Assembly (NCBI RefSeq): GCF_000204055.1
Contig: NW_006768825.1
Coordinates: 200,239-264,238, forward strand
Source: Melampsora larici-populina 98AG31
Lineage: Eukaryota > Basidiomycota > Pucciniomycetes > Pucciniales > Melampsoraceae
DNA length: 64,000 nucleotides
Direction: 5' to 3'
Part shown: positions 45,002 to 54,842 of the stretch, piece after piece
Layout: every line of letters starts with the position of its first letter
Position numbering within the stretch: the stretch's first letter is position 1
Notes under the pieces: generated by a model
What the model saw: the letters and a program-made list of their open reading frames with translations, nothing else
Database searches by the model: none
Told to the model about the DNA's origin: nothing
Translations under genes and position numbers: made by a program

Positions 45002-46435
45002 CACCAACAACTTCAGGAGGCTGAGGAGCGCAATGAAATCCTTGAAAGACATTGCGATCAAATTGAAGCTCTGGAGTATTTAGTTCATGAATTAGCTCAA
45101 GAACACCGGACGGCACAAGCAACAGCAGGTAACACTAGTTTTCAATCAAGCAATTCAAACAATCTGTTCTTAAATTATCTGGATCAAGGTCTAACCTTGC
45201 CATCTCTGATTGTTGACCTAGTAGCTTGGTTTTGGTTGATCAAAACTTACCACCTGTGATTAACTTTGTTTTGCAAACCAATTTGAATCCCACACTGACA
45301 CTGCCAGTTTATCATTCAGAATCAATATAGTTGTTACCATCAAGACTCAACAAGCCTTGGGTCAGAAATTACAAAATTTATTGCCAAAATCACCTTGTAT
45401 GGAAAATGGATGTTCACCACCTTGTCTGTGTGTAATTCAACTTTGAAAAATTGCATCAGAATGCGATCTTCAAGCTCTAGAGTATTCCAGCCCAAATAGG
45501 TTATTTTTTTTTGTTACACAAAAATTGCTTGCACCAACCAGTTATTAGGATTTTGAACATGATTAGATCAATTTGATTTTTGGGTTGATGCAAACTAACA
45601 AGCTCATGTGGCTATGTTGACTATTTTGACTATTTACAGTCCAAATGAGATGAGTAAAATGAGAAACAAAATCTCCAAATTTGGCTGGAGATTCTGACCC
45701 GAGGCTCATTGAGTCTTGATGGTAACAACTATAGAGCAAAGCCTGCCAATGACTCAGACAGATAAGCCTATGCCATGGAGTTAACCATGGGCTCAGTCAA
45801 CTCCTGTTCTATGCTGGGTTCCGCTGGTAACGGCACCGGTAGAATTACCAGCTTTATCTCCAAAGTTGCCAGCCCTGCCACCTCCATGATCAGCGGCAAT
45901 CACAACTACTCAGTATCAGCCAGATGACCCATCCAATAGTCATAGCAATGACTCCAGTTTAACAGTGTCTGCGCGTAAGATCAGGTTAGTAGAGGTACCA
46001 AAGTTCAAAGGTCCTTATGGCAAGCCAAACAAGCTTTTTTGCTGGCAGTGGTTGGTAGAGCAGTACTTTGATGTCAAAGATCTGAATAATGACAAGGAAA
46101 GGTTGAAGCTTTTAGGATCTTTATTAATTGATCAACAGGCATTGGCATGGTTTCAATCTTCTAAACCTGATCTAGGAGGCAAATCATGGTCTGAAGTCAT
46201 GGATTTGTTTACCATTGGAACCTTGCCCAAATATTGGGTTGCCCAAGTCAAAAAACAATTGAGGAAGTTACAACTTAAACAAGGGGAACCTTCTGAATCT
46301 TTCATTAAACGTGCTCAAGGCCTTCATCAGACAATTGCCAGATGTTCACAGAACATTCAAAAAGAAATTGCACCATACATCTTGAAGGTATTAGGACTGG
46401 TCTACATCTCACAGGTTGGTTTGTGGTTGAGCTAG
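45002..46435 (+). pseudogene. Ty3/Gypsy gag relic, interrupted by a MITE
   Basis: Two gag pieces remain. At 45002-45130 the frame reads a coiled-coil, QQLQEAEERNEILERHCDQ and onward, typical of the Gypsy gag N-terminus. From about 45895 to the stop at 46433-46435 the frame reads VEVPKFKGPYGKPNKLFCWQ, then LAWFQ, SWSEVMDLF, VKKQLRKLQLKQGEPSESF and ends soon after; this is the Retrotrans_gag pattern. The segment between is broken by stops and by a MITE at about 45326-45733. No protease or RT follows, so the element is truncated. Confidence 0.7.
45326..45733. mobile_element. MITE of about 0.4 kb with roughly 40-bp terminal inverted repeats inside the gag relic
   Basis: The left end TATAGTTGTTACCATCAAGA and the complement of the right end are alike over about 40 bp (to GGGTCAGAA) with four or five mismatches. 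TA at both outer edges fits a Tc1/mariner-type target duplication. No coding capacity. Confidence 0.75.
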
Positions 46436-46823
46436 CAGACCTAACCTCAACACCCCTTTGACCTGACAATTCTCCTCTTGTCTTTTGTCACTGGACACTC
46501 TTAATCCTGGAGACAGAGGGCCTAGCTGCTGTGTGTGAGCTCTTCCTCATGTTCATATCATGAGTTAAACCCTAATGATGAGTGGGAAATCAATACTTGT
46601 TCCACCCCTGACAATTTTATGCCAGTTTTCTTCCTGTTTTGCATTTATTTGGGATCCTATTAAATTACACTGATGGGGTTTGAAACCGAGACTCCTTTTT
46701 TGAATCCTTTCAAAAATATCAGGACTTGGCGTGTCCATTCTCACTTCTCAAAGAGGAGTCCTTTGCAACAATAGTAGTAACAAAGTTTTCATTTTTTCTT
46801 TCTCAAAAATCTATGATCTTCTT
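46436..46823. other. Intergenic stretch, no supported gene
   Basis: Between the gag relic and the OST1 stop; no supported feature. Confidence 0.4.
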
Positions 46824-48761
46824 TTAATATCCAATCTTCCATTCAAACCTTCTTAATCCAGCCGCCAAACAAAACAAAGTCATCATCCATCCAGAAATAG
46901 CCAATGGTTTTTGAAAACTTTTATAAGCTGGTCTTGAATACGAAATCTAATAAATGAAGCAATATGGAACACGTCAGTCACCAAGTCAAAGACTGGGGTC
47001 GGATAGAAACCAAAAGGCAAGGATGATTCACATAAATGTCACCACTGTGAGCATCTGTGCAGAGTGCTTTCTTGATCAAGACTGTCGGGCGACCGGTCGT
47101 GTCGAGGTAAGTTTTGTCAATTAGATCAACTTGAGTTTCGAGCGTCGGGAAAGGTGAAAAGGCTTTGACGTTACTGTAATCATGAAACGAAACAAGGATT
47201 GTTTCATATGGATGAGTCGGCATAAAAATGGACAAAGAGGAGACTGAATTCACAAGACTCACGTAGCTCCTTCAGGAAGTCTTACTCTCAATGTAGCCAA
47301 ATCAACTGGTACATCATAAATCCTAGTAAAGAAAGGCACTTTCAAAACGTAATCTCCGGCAGCACTCTGTTTCAGAACTCTTCCGGCTTCCAAATTATAA
47401 CCAACTACAAATGAATAATTCCATCCACCCGCGATTGGATAACGAGGTACAAGTTCTAACTTGCTGAATTTAGCTTCTTTCTTTTTCAATTTCGATTCCT
47501 TTCCATTGGGTGAAATAGGGGGAGAAAGCGAAGGACGAAATCGAGAGGTAGAGACATTTCCAATGGTGTCAATGTAATAAGGATCCATCACTCCACGTGG
47601 GAGGTCAAGGGCGAGACCGGTGAGGATGTGGGCAGTAGCACCAGGGGCACGAGTGTGGAGGGCTGTTTGATGAACGACCCGCGAGAATGAGCCCTTTAGT
47701 CTACGAAACAAAGCGCAAGTTTTCAATGGTGGACGACACAGTCAAGTAAAACAATGGTACCTTTCAACTTACGCTGGCCCACGGTTCTCAAGAGAGATTT
47801 GATCTTCAATCGCGACATTGTTACCCCAATGGCTCACTTCGACTAATCGTGTCCAATTACCAATGGACATTACCGGATGAGGCTGATGATAATGTACAAG
47901 TCCACTTTGAGGCTTTGAGGCAAGCTCAGTTGAGGCAGCGGAGCTGGTGAAAATGACTCCGTTGTTTGTGGTTTCAACTTTGAACCCAGAAGGGCTTGTG
48001 TTTGAAAACACTCGCGAAGTAGGCGTGCTATTGAATGTGTCATTTGTGGAGCGTGAGGACAAGAAATTCAATCTAAATATCAATTTATGTTCGTATCATA
48101 TTAAGAAAAGGAAAAGCCTTACATGACTTTTACTGTCACTTCCAAGTTATCGCCCAAAGCGTGAGGCATTGATCCAAAGCCTCCCAAAAGGTCACCCTCC
48201 CAAACCATACCTTGTTTCAGACCATCTTGTTGACTCAGTCGGCTTGGTTTAGGTACTGTAAGATGTAGATATTGGTAATTGATGGTAAGAATGAATGCTT
48301 CGTTGGTCTTTGGCGGAATGATTTCATAATAATGTACACCACTAAATTCGTGATCGATGTCAGCCAACGAGAAAGCATTCAAGGTATGGAAACAAAAGAC
48401 TTCTGACAAGAACTTACGCCTCTAGATCCTGCCCTTTTACTTTAACCTCCAGTATCTTTTTATTCGGTCCCTCGGTTTGTTTACCTTGACCTAAGATCAC
48501 TGACATTTCGCTAAGTGAACTTGATCGAGCGTCTTCAATAGGTAAAATACAAGCTCCGGATTGAGAGTTTGGGCGTTTGAGATGAAGAATAGCTTGTTCA
48601 CGAGTAATACTTCCTCCAACATTTATCTTTCTTGAATATTTTTCCACTTGACATGCTGTTTGTGCTGATTTAGGAAGTTGAAAAGTAATCTGCTCGGTAT
48701 GAACTGGACCTGAATAGAGCGTAAGTCCAGCAAAGATGGACACCCATAATGTTTTATACAT
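46824..48761 (-). CDS. OST1: Oligosaccharyltransferase subunit ribophorin I (OST1), 521 aa, 6 exons
   Basis: Exons: 48418-48761, 48123-48341, 47773-48072, 47263-47700, 47032-47173 and 46824-46946; phases agree, sum 522 codons. The protein is a subunit of the ER oligosaccharyltransferase that transfers the lipid-linked glycan to Asn of nascent proteins. It starts with a signal peptide (MYKTLWVSIFAGLTLYSG). The lumenal part has family motifs: ILTINYQYL (exon 2), RLVEVSHWGNNVAIED (exon 3), LKGSFSR, DEIGNVSTS-type DTIGNVSTSRF, PIAGGWNYSFVVGYNL (exon 4) and LDTTGRPTVLIKK (exon 5). One membrane segment near the end (PLAISGWMMTLFCLAAGL) is followed by a short basic tail. The acceptor of exon 2 is the least certain junction. 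Length fits the family. Confidence 0.92.
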
Positions 48762-49131
48762 CTATGGCCCGAATCCAATATATAAGAAGTTGAATGAACA
48801 AGTTGAGGATATAAGAGAATGTCGAAGGGTAAGGAAGACCAGAAAGTTTGATTTGAGTGGTCGTCGTGGAATGACAACCATCATGACATGTCATCTACTT
48901 ACCGATCTGTAACAGCTCGATCACTTTACACATACTAGGACTGTTACCCGGCCTCGAGTGTGACAGGGAGGCACCGGGACAATATCCGGCGCTGGGTACA
49001 CCCGAGTGGATCCAGAAATCAATCAGGGCCAACCAGGGCTCACCCTGACTAGATTAAGAGTTAAAAAGGACCATAGGGAATTTCTGGTGTTTATTGCACA
49101 TTTACGTGTATGAAAATGTATATAACACTTA
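48762..49131. other. Upstream region of OST1
   Basis: Should hold the OST1 promoter; no further gene seen. Confidence 0.4.
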
Positions 49132-49356
49132 CAGCCGTTCCAACAATTAACAGTAGAATTCTTCATTGGTGTGTTGCATCCAAATTTAATCCAAAAGTCA
49201 AAAACTAGTTAAAGCCGGCTCAAATTGACAGGCCTCCCAGGCCTCCCTGTTCATTTGCGTACAAAACTGGGTTTAATCTAGTTTTGACTTCTCTAGATTT
49301 AACCTTGAGAGCAACACACAATCAAAGAATTCTGCTGTTAATTGTTGGAATGGCTG
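49132..49356. mobile_element. 225-bp MITE with long inverted arms, TA target duplication
   Basis: Left CAGCCGTTCCAACAATTAAC and the complement of the right end CAGCCATTCCAACAATTAAC continue as inverted arms for about 80 bp, so the element is nearly all hairpin. TA flanks both ends (49130-49131, 49357-49358). Confidence 0.85.
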
Positions 49357-49462
49357 TATGTGAGCCTAAGAGCTTGAAAAGAACCATGTGAGCGAGCCTA
49401 CTCGGAAGGAATTTTTCTTTATTATCCAAAACAAAATGACGGGAAACTGGTCACATCAGGCA

Positions 49463-49835
49463 TTATAAGAGCATCAGCAGCAGAGCGCGTATTTTGTGAG
49501 CTCCCAAAAAGACCCCCAAAAGCAATTCTCAAATTCAGTGGGTCCAAAAAAGTGCATGTGTACAGTGGAGCTCTCAAGTTGCAAAAAACCCTTGGTTGAT
49601 GTCTTTTTATATGCTTGTATTGAAGAATGATCTGTACATAGCTGTTCATTTGGGCTGGTATGATGTGTATTGGGCTGTATTTGGGAGATTGAGAGTCTTG
49701 ATTGACCTCCCAAATTTGACTCTTGACATCCCACCTTGCATTTTGTGAGGTCTGCTGCAGTGATTGTTGACAATTTTGCCGCCTGTATTGTTGAGAGCCC
49801 GCGTTCTATGGGCTCCGCGTCTGATGCTCTTATAA
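49463..49835. mobile_element. MITE with 15-bp perfect terminal inverted repeats
   Basis: TTATAAGAGCATCAG (49463-49477) is exactly complementary to CTGATGCTCTTATAA (49821-49835). TTA/TAA at the ends would fit a PIF/Harbinger-type duplication, but the boundary is ambiguous. The interior has CTCCCAAA/TTTGGGAG words and no gene. Confidence 0.7.
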
Positions 49836-49842
49836 CTCTTTA

Positions 49843-50018
49843 CAGTCGAACCCGCGCAATTGCATACCCGCGCAGCTGCATAACCTGTGATAATGCATAG
49901 AAAAATTCCTCAATCTTGATGCTTTTTACTGCCAAATTTGACAACGGGATTGCATAACCCGTCAAAATGCATAGGAAAAGTCTTCCACCCAAATTATGTG
50001 ATTGCGCGGGTTTGACTG
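49843..50018. mobile_element. 176-bp pogo-like MITE, TA target duplication
   Basis: Left CAGTCGAACCCGCGCAAT and right ATTGCGCGGGTTTGACTG are inverted repeats with one mismatch, flanked by TA (49841-49842, 50019-50020). The CAGTC start and internal TTGCATA/GCATAACC words are typical of pogo/Tigger-related termini. Confidence 0.85.
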
Positions 50019-50141
50019 TATTAGGTAGGTTTTGGTGTGTCAGGGCTTGTACTGTCTGCTGCCAGAAAGGCAACGGGCACAGTTGGCCGGGCCACACCAG
50101 GGCCGGGTCACAGCCCTAACTCATACTCATAGCATCTATTT

Positions 50142-50694
50142 CTAACTTAGCTAAGTCCCTCTTGGACAAACAAGTAGTTGAGAGAGGGACTTATACCTTA
50201 TACCACAACTTTGGCGTATGAGCCAAAAACATTTGGCTGGGGACTTTTTCAACACTCCATATCTGCATATCCTGCAGACAAATGTCCTTGAGACCAAAGA
50301 GAAGAGCTATGTACTTGCTTAATCTACACTGTGTAGCCTGCATCTAATTTGATTCACAACTAACAGAGCAATGTAATTGTGAAGTTTGCAAAGATCACCA
50401 AAATTGGGCAGAAAGCTGACCAACCTGTCAAAAGCTCACACCAAACGAGCTGAAATGTTACACAAAAACCAATTCTTAAAGTTGGTTTTGGAGGGCTTTC
50501 CTGGCGGCAAGGAACAGATTTGAAAAGATATGTGTGTATAGGATAACCAGGCACAGAGGACTTTTCTTTGGTCCAGAGGATATTTGTATGCAGGCTACAG
50601 AGATATGGAGGATTGAAAGGGTTCCCAGCCAAATATAAGGTATAAGTCCCTCTCTTGACTACTTGTTTGTCCAAGAGGGACTTAGTTAAGTTAG
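50142..50694. mobile_element. 553-bp non-autonomous Mutator-like element with about 60-bp inverted repeats and 9-bp target duplication
   Basis: CATCTATTT occurs directly before (50133-50141) and after (50695-50703). The ends CTAACTTAGCTAAGTCCCTC... and the complement of the right end match for about 60 bp with three mismatches. Long inverted repeats with a 9-bp duplication are the Mutator signature. No transposase inside. Confidence 0.85.
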
Positions 50695-50703
50695 CATCTA
50701 TTT

Positions 50704-51918
50704 ACACATACATAGCAACCCAAAATTAGGTTGTGGGCGCGCTGAGGTGTGTTGTTTTGCATTTTCCCGTGTGTAGGCGCCACTTGACCCGCCTGGCACG
50801 TTCTTTTAGGAAAAAACTGCAGTGAGATGAAATGTTGCTTTCTCATCAAAGTTTGTCTATATTTGTATGGTTGGAGGTATTTACCACAGCATCTTTACAT
50901 GCAAAGGGAAGATAGATTAAAAATAGTTGTCATCAAAGTCTTACTACTGTTATTGACAACTCCAATATTGGTGATTGGACATAGAACTCCTGAGATGTGG
51001 TGTGATTTTCAAAAAGGTCTGCCAACCCCATTTTTTCCAATCTCTTCAAGGTGTGTTTTTGTTGTAGATGCTTTCATCTGAAGATTGACTGTTTTTAGAC
51101 AAAGGGGAAAGATTGGTTTTTGACGAAATTTTTAGTTCATGGGGCAGCAAAGAAACAGGAAGTACTAAGGTTTCTCTTGTTGATGTTGATTGAGCATGAA
51201 CAACAAATCATAAATAAACAATTTGGCTTCAAAAGCAACAACTCTCAAATCCTCAATAACTTGGTATATACAGCCTGTACATCACTTGTGTCATGGGTGA
51301 TCAGGCATGATACAACCTGTGAAAGGCAGGGGTGGTGGGCATACCAGGATCCAACAAAGATTCATATCAATTCATGTTGTTGTAATTAACCCTAGGTATT
51401 TCACATATTTCTGTTGTTCCCGCTATCCCTCCAATTCTCAAGACACCATCTACTCAACAACTCTCTCCCTCAGACAGAATATAAATTAATCATATGAAAG
51501 CACAATAACATTTCCCAACGTCATTTGACTGTTTCTAAGATCTTGTACTTGGTTGTCTTTTCTATGTGTCTCATGACAATCCTGATTACAGGCTGAAGGT
51601 CATAAGGTCTTGGTTGAGATCTGAAATCAAGGTTCATTATTACAGAAAAACCCTGAGACACCTCACCAAATCTTGGTAAAATCATAATCATAGATTCAAT
51701 ACTGAGTTGGTGATTGTGTTTCATTGATGATGTTGTAGTTTTTAGAAGAGTATTGGTTTGTAGCAGTGTTTTACAGTAAGCACTTGATGGGAATTTGAAT
51801 TAGTAGACTGATGTTTGAACTACCAGCACCTTCTGCCTGCATCCAATCCTCATAAATATCATTCATTCTAAGCCAACCCCTGAATTCTTACTTGCCTTGA
51901 GTAGCATACAGGCAGATC
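50704..51918. other. Intergenic stretch, no supported gene
   Basis: Only frames of at most about 90 codons. A minus-strand frame at 51521-51724 looks protein-like in composition but has no partner exon or motif. It should contain the promoter of the gene at 51919. Confidence 0.4.
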
Positions 51919-53343
51919 ATGCCAAAGAAAAAAATCACATGTTATCTTTCTTCATTGATGTTGATGACCTTCCTCATAACAATATGGATGCCACCAACAC
52001 ATCAAAGCCTGAAGAATTGGACAAAGGATACAGCCCACAATGGCCCAGTGACAGAATATGAAGATTTTTGGTCATTGTTGGATCCCATTCTCAGCCCAAT
52101 ACTACCAGGGGTCTCTGATACTGGGTCTCTAGATCCCAAGCTGCCTTTAAAGGATACTTACCCAAGGCTTTACATGGATAAACACAAGGAAACTGTCACA
52201 GAATTTCACAACACACATTCTGTTGAACACCCCCAAAAAGACTTGGAACTCCCTGTTGAAGACATTCCACAGCAAGAAGTTGAGACTATAGGTCTTTCTG
52301 GGGACACAGACAGTCCCATCATCTCAATCCCAGATTTCATTTCACACAGACCAAATGAAATGCTTGCATCTATTTCTAGAACTGTTTCAAATCACATCCA
52401 GCTCCTGATTATAAGCCATCTGCAGAACCAACTTGGACCATCAGAAATTAGGGAAGCAAAAAAGATTTGGAGTGATAAAATACTTCTACCTTTTGTTTAT
52501 TTTGTCATTTCTCATGATCCAGATTCTGATATTTCAAAAAGGGCAATAAGACTGGCTGCCATTGCTTTTGTAGCTTATCATCAAAAGTTTCTGACACAGA
52601 ATATTGAAATTGACTATGATCATCTTGCTAGATATTTAGCTTGGACTACAGATATTTTTCATCAAATCACAAGTCTAAAACTAAAGTTTGAATCATCAAG
52701 GAAAGAAAAAAGGATTCTGGGCTGTACAATCAATTTACACCCACTGGCCAGAGCATTCATGGTAATACATGGTAAGAGGATCAATGAAAAAATATTCTCC
52801 GCAAAGCATCAAAACTCTTTAAATTTTAGCAAGAAATTTATCATACAATGGGAAAAAGACATGGATGAAGAAGAATCAAAAAGCCATATGAGCTCAGTAG
52901 GTGATGTCTGGAAAGACTGGAACAATAAAGCTGAAGAGATCATCTTACATTCCAAGAATGATGAAGGAGAACCAACTGAATTGACAACTAATCCAAGTCT
53001 TCAAAATTTCAAAAAACCCTCTAAACCAGCAAAGATTTCAAAAAAAGAAACACATACCCAACATAAACTCACTGAATCAATCTACAAATTGAGCCTTGGA
53101 TTTTCACATTTGATGAATGAATTCATACAAGAACACTCATCAATATGGGATGTAAGAAAAGAAGATTCAACTTGTAAGATCCTTTATACATTTCTCAATC
53201 AAAGGAAAGGCAACAAAGATTCAAAGGTTTTTTGGAATCACCTTTTGGTGAGTAGGAAGAAAAAAAGAAAAGTCAGTGAAAAACGTAAGGTCTATAGACA
53301 CAAAGAAAAGCAAAAGAAATGGTTGAATGAATATACAGATTAG
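51919..53343 (+). CDS. Predicted secreted 474-aa protein with highly basic, NLS-like C-terminus; single exon, unrecognised
   Basis: A 475-codon frame without introns, unlike the intron-rich host genes around it. The N-terminus is signal-peptide-like: MPKKK, a hydrophobic run (YLSSLMLMTFLITIWM) and a polar region. Residues about 30-130 are acidic and Pro-rich; the middle (about 140-280) is helical and Leu/Ile-rich, with few cysteines. The tail from residue 446 is strongly basic (RKKKRKVSEKRKVYRHKEK), resembling a bipartite nuclear localisation signal. No transposase, protease or enzyme motif is visible. A secreted protein with a nuclear signal would suit a host-nucleus effector, but it could equally be a species-specific or repeat-derived protein. 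The intact length argues for selection or recent origin. Confidence 0.6.
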   Translation: MPKKKITCYLSSLMLMTFLITIWMPPTHQSLKNWTKDTAHNGPVTEYEDFWSLLDPILSPILPGVSDTGSLDPKLPLKDTYPRLYMDKHKETVTEFHNTHSVEHPQKDLELPVEDIPQQEVETIGLSGDTDSPIISIPDFISHRPNEMLASISRTVSNHIQLLIISHLQNQLGPSEIREAKKIWSDKILLPFVYFVISHDPDSDISKRAIRLAAIAFVAYHQKFLTQNIEIDYDHLARYLAWTTDIFHQITSLKLKFESSRKEKRILGCTINLHPLARAFMVIHGKRINEKIFSAKHQNSLNFSKKFIIQWEKDMDEEESKSHMSSVGDVWKDWNNKAEEIILHSKNDEGEPTELTTNPSLQNFKKPSKPAKISKKETHTQHKLTESIYKLSLGFSHLMNEFIQEHSSIWDVRKEDSTCKILYTFLNQRKGNKDSKVFWNHLLVSRKKKRKVSEKRKVYRHKEKQKKWLNEYTD

Positions 53344-53852
53344 ATGCTAGGATTAGTAATTTGTTCAATTTCTGAACTGGGTCTTCATCAGGATTTTTTA
53401 AAAAAGTTGATGCCAGGATATAAGTTTATGACCCAACTTCTTAACTTCCTCAATTCTTAACTTATTTTTATTTTCCTACTTGCTCCATTTGTCCTGGCTC
53501 TTTTATACCTGTTTCTCCTCGTGACTCTTTTTTTCTTGAAATATATTTTTCTTTCTCTACAATCATTTTCTTTCTCTACACTCTTTTTCTTTCTCTACAC
53601 TTGTTTTTCTCTTTTTCCTACAGCCTTAGATCAATTTTCTCAAACCCTTTTTGAAATGTGTTTTATTTTTCACACCACTCATTTGTTCTCCTCTTGCTGA
53701 AACCTTAGATCAAATTTGTCTCAAAAAAACCCAGACACCCTTGGTGAAGACCAATTCGGCCAGTTGGCCTGTCCTGAGTTTGTTCAAGCACTGTGGTACA
53801 TTGTGGTGTTCCACAAGGCAGGTAACCAGCCATAGCAGCATCCACAATATTA
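53344..53852. other. Intergenic stretch, no supported gene
   Basis: About four copies of a TTTCTTTCTCTACA-type unit lie at 53545-53620; otherwise no supported feature. Confidence 0.45.
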
Positions 53853-54018
53853 GCCGCGTTCAAACCTAACCCGGTTGACACAAAAACCCGGTTACCCAGT
53901 TGATTTTCTGGTGGTAACTTTGTGTATCCATTGACAGTTCTTGACAGCATCAAGTTCCAGCCAAAAAGTCCACCAGGTTTACTGGGTTTTTTGAAACCGG
54001 GTCAGGTTTGAACACGGC
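53853..54018. mobile_element. 166-bp MITE, TA target duplication
   Basis: Left GCCGCGTTCAAACCTAACCC and the complement of the right end GCCGTGTTCAAACCTGACCC match over about 24 bp with two mismatches, flanked by TA (53851-53852, 54019-54020). Internal words AAACCCGG/CCGGGT extend the pairing. Confidence 0.8.
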
Positions 54019-54487
54019 TATTGCATTGTGATTACTGCTCTATTGCTCTATTATGAAAAGTTAGGGTTATAGTGGTGCATAGCGGAACAGGTCAGATATC
54101 AATGCCAAAGAAAGATTCACCAGTAGTAAGATTCTCAGTGTTTAGAACAGGATGTGAGGAATCAGGCACACAAAAGTGGTGATCTCATCATATGTGATGA
54201 ATTATAGTTTTCCAAAAACCAGTCTTCTATTCTTCTAAAATAATCTTCCTGGTAAATATCACATCATTTTAAATCTGTAAAGAATCTTTCCCTTTGATTC
54301 TTTTATAGATTTCTTTCAAACGGCTCTTCTCTTTTCATCACCAATATTTTACCATGTTTTCTAAATCATCACTTACAACTTCAAGGAATTCCAATCAAAA
54401 CTTCTTTCTGCCAATGCCATCCCAGCCAATTCTTTGGCATAAAGATCTTCAATTTCTAGTATCAAAGGAAAACACTCTAAAAACCCA

Positions 54488-54842
54488 TAATGAGACAGGC
54501 TATACGTTGAATAGCAGTTGGATGCTTGTAATGAGGGTCTGGCCCGAAATGACAGGCAAAACACTTAATGTGATTAAACAATCAGAATGTCGAATAGTCA
54601 AATGAAATAAAGCAGAATTTATTGACACACAAAGACAGAAAAAGAGATCAGAAAAGAGACAACAATTAACGTGGTTTATATACAATATGTTGAAACTGAA
54701 CATTAGATGAGTAGAGAAAACAAGTTAAGTTGTGTTGGCTCATCAGTTGAGCTCCTGAGGAGTAATGCTCAGCATCACGAACATGAAGAGCACAAACACT
54801 AAAGTGTCGAGTACGCATTACGATACAGACCTTGTATCAACA
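54488..54842 (-). repeat. 3' LTR of second Copia element (355 bp)
   Basis: Two mismatches to 60059-60413. The pol stop lies inside this LTR's inner edge (pol ends at 54837). Confidence 0.93.

Noticed and set aside
51521..51724. 67-codon minus-strand frame with protein-like composition
   Set aside because: No partner exon, start context or motif.
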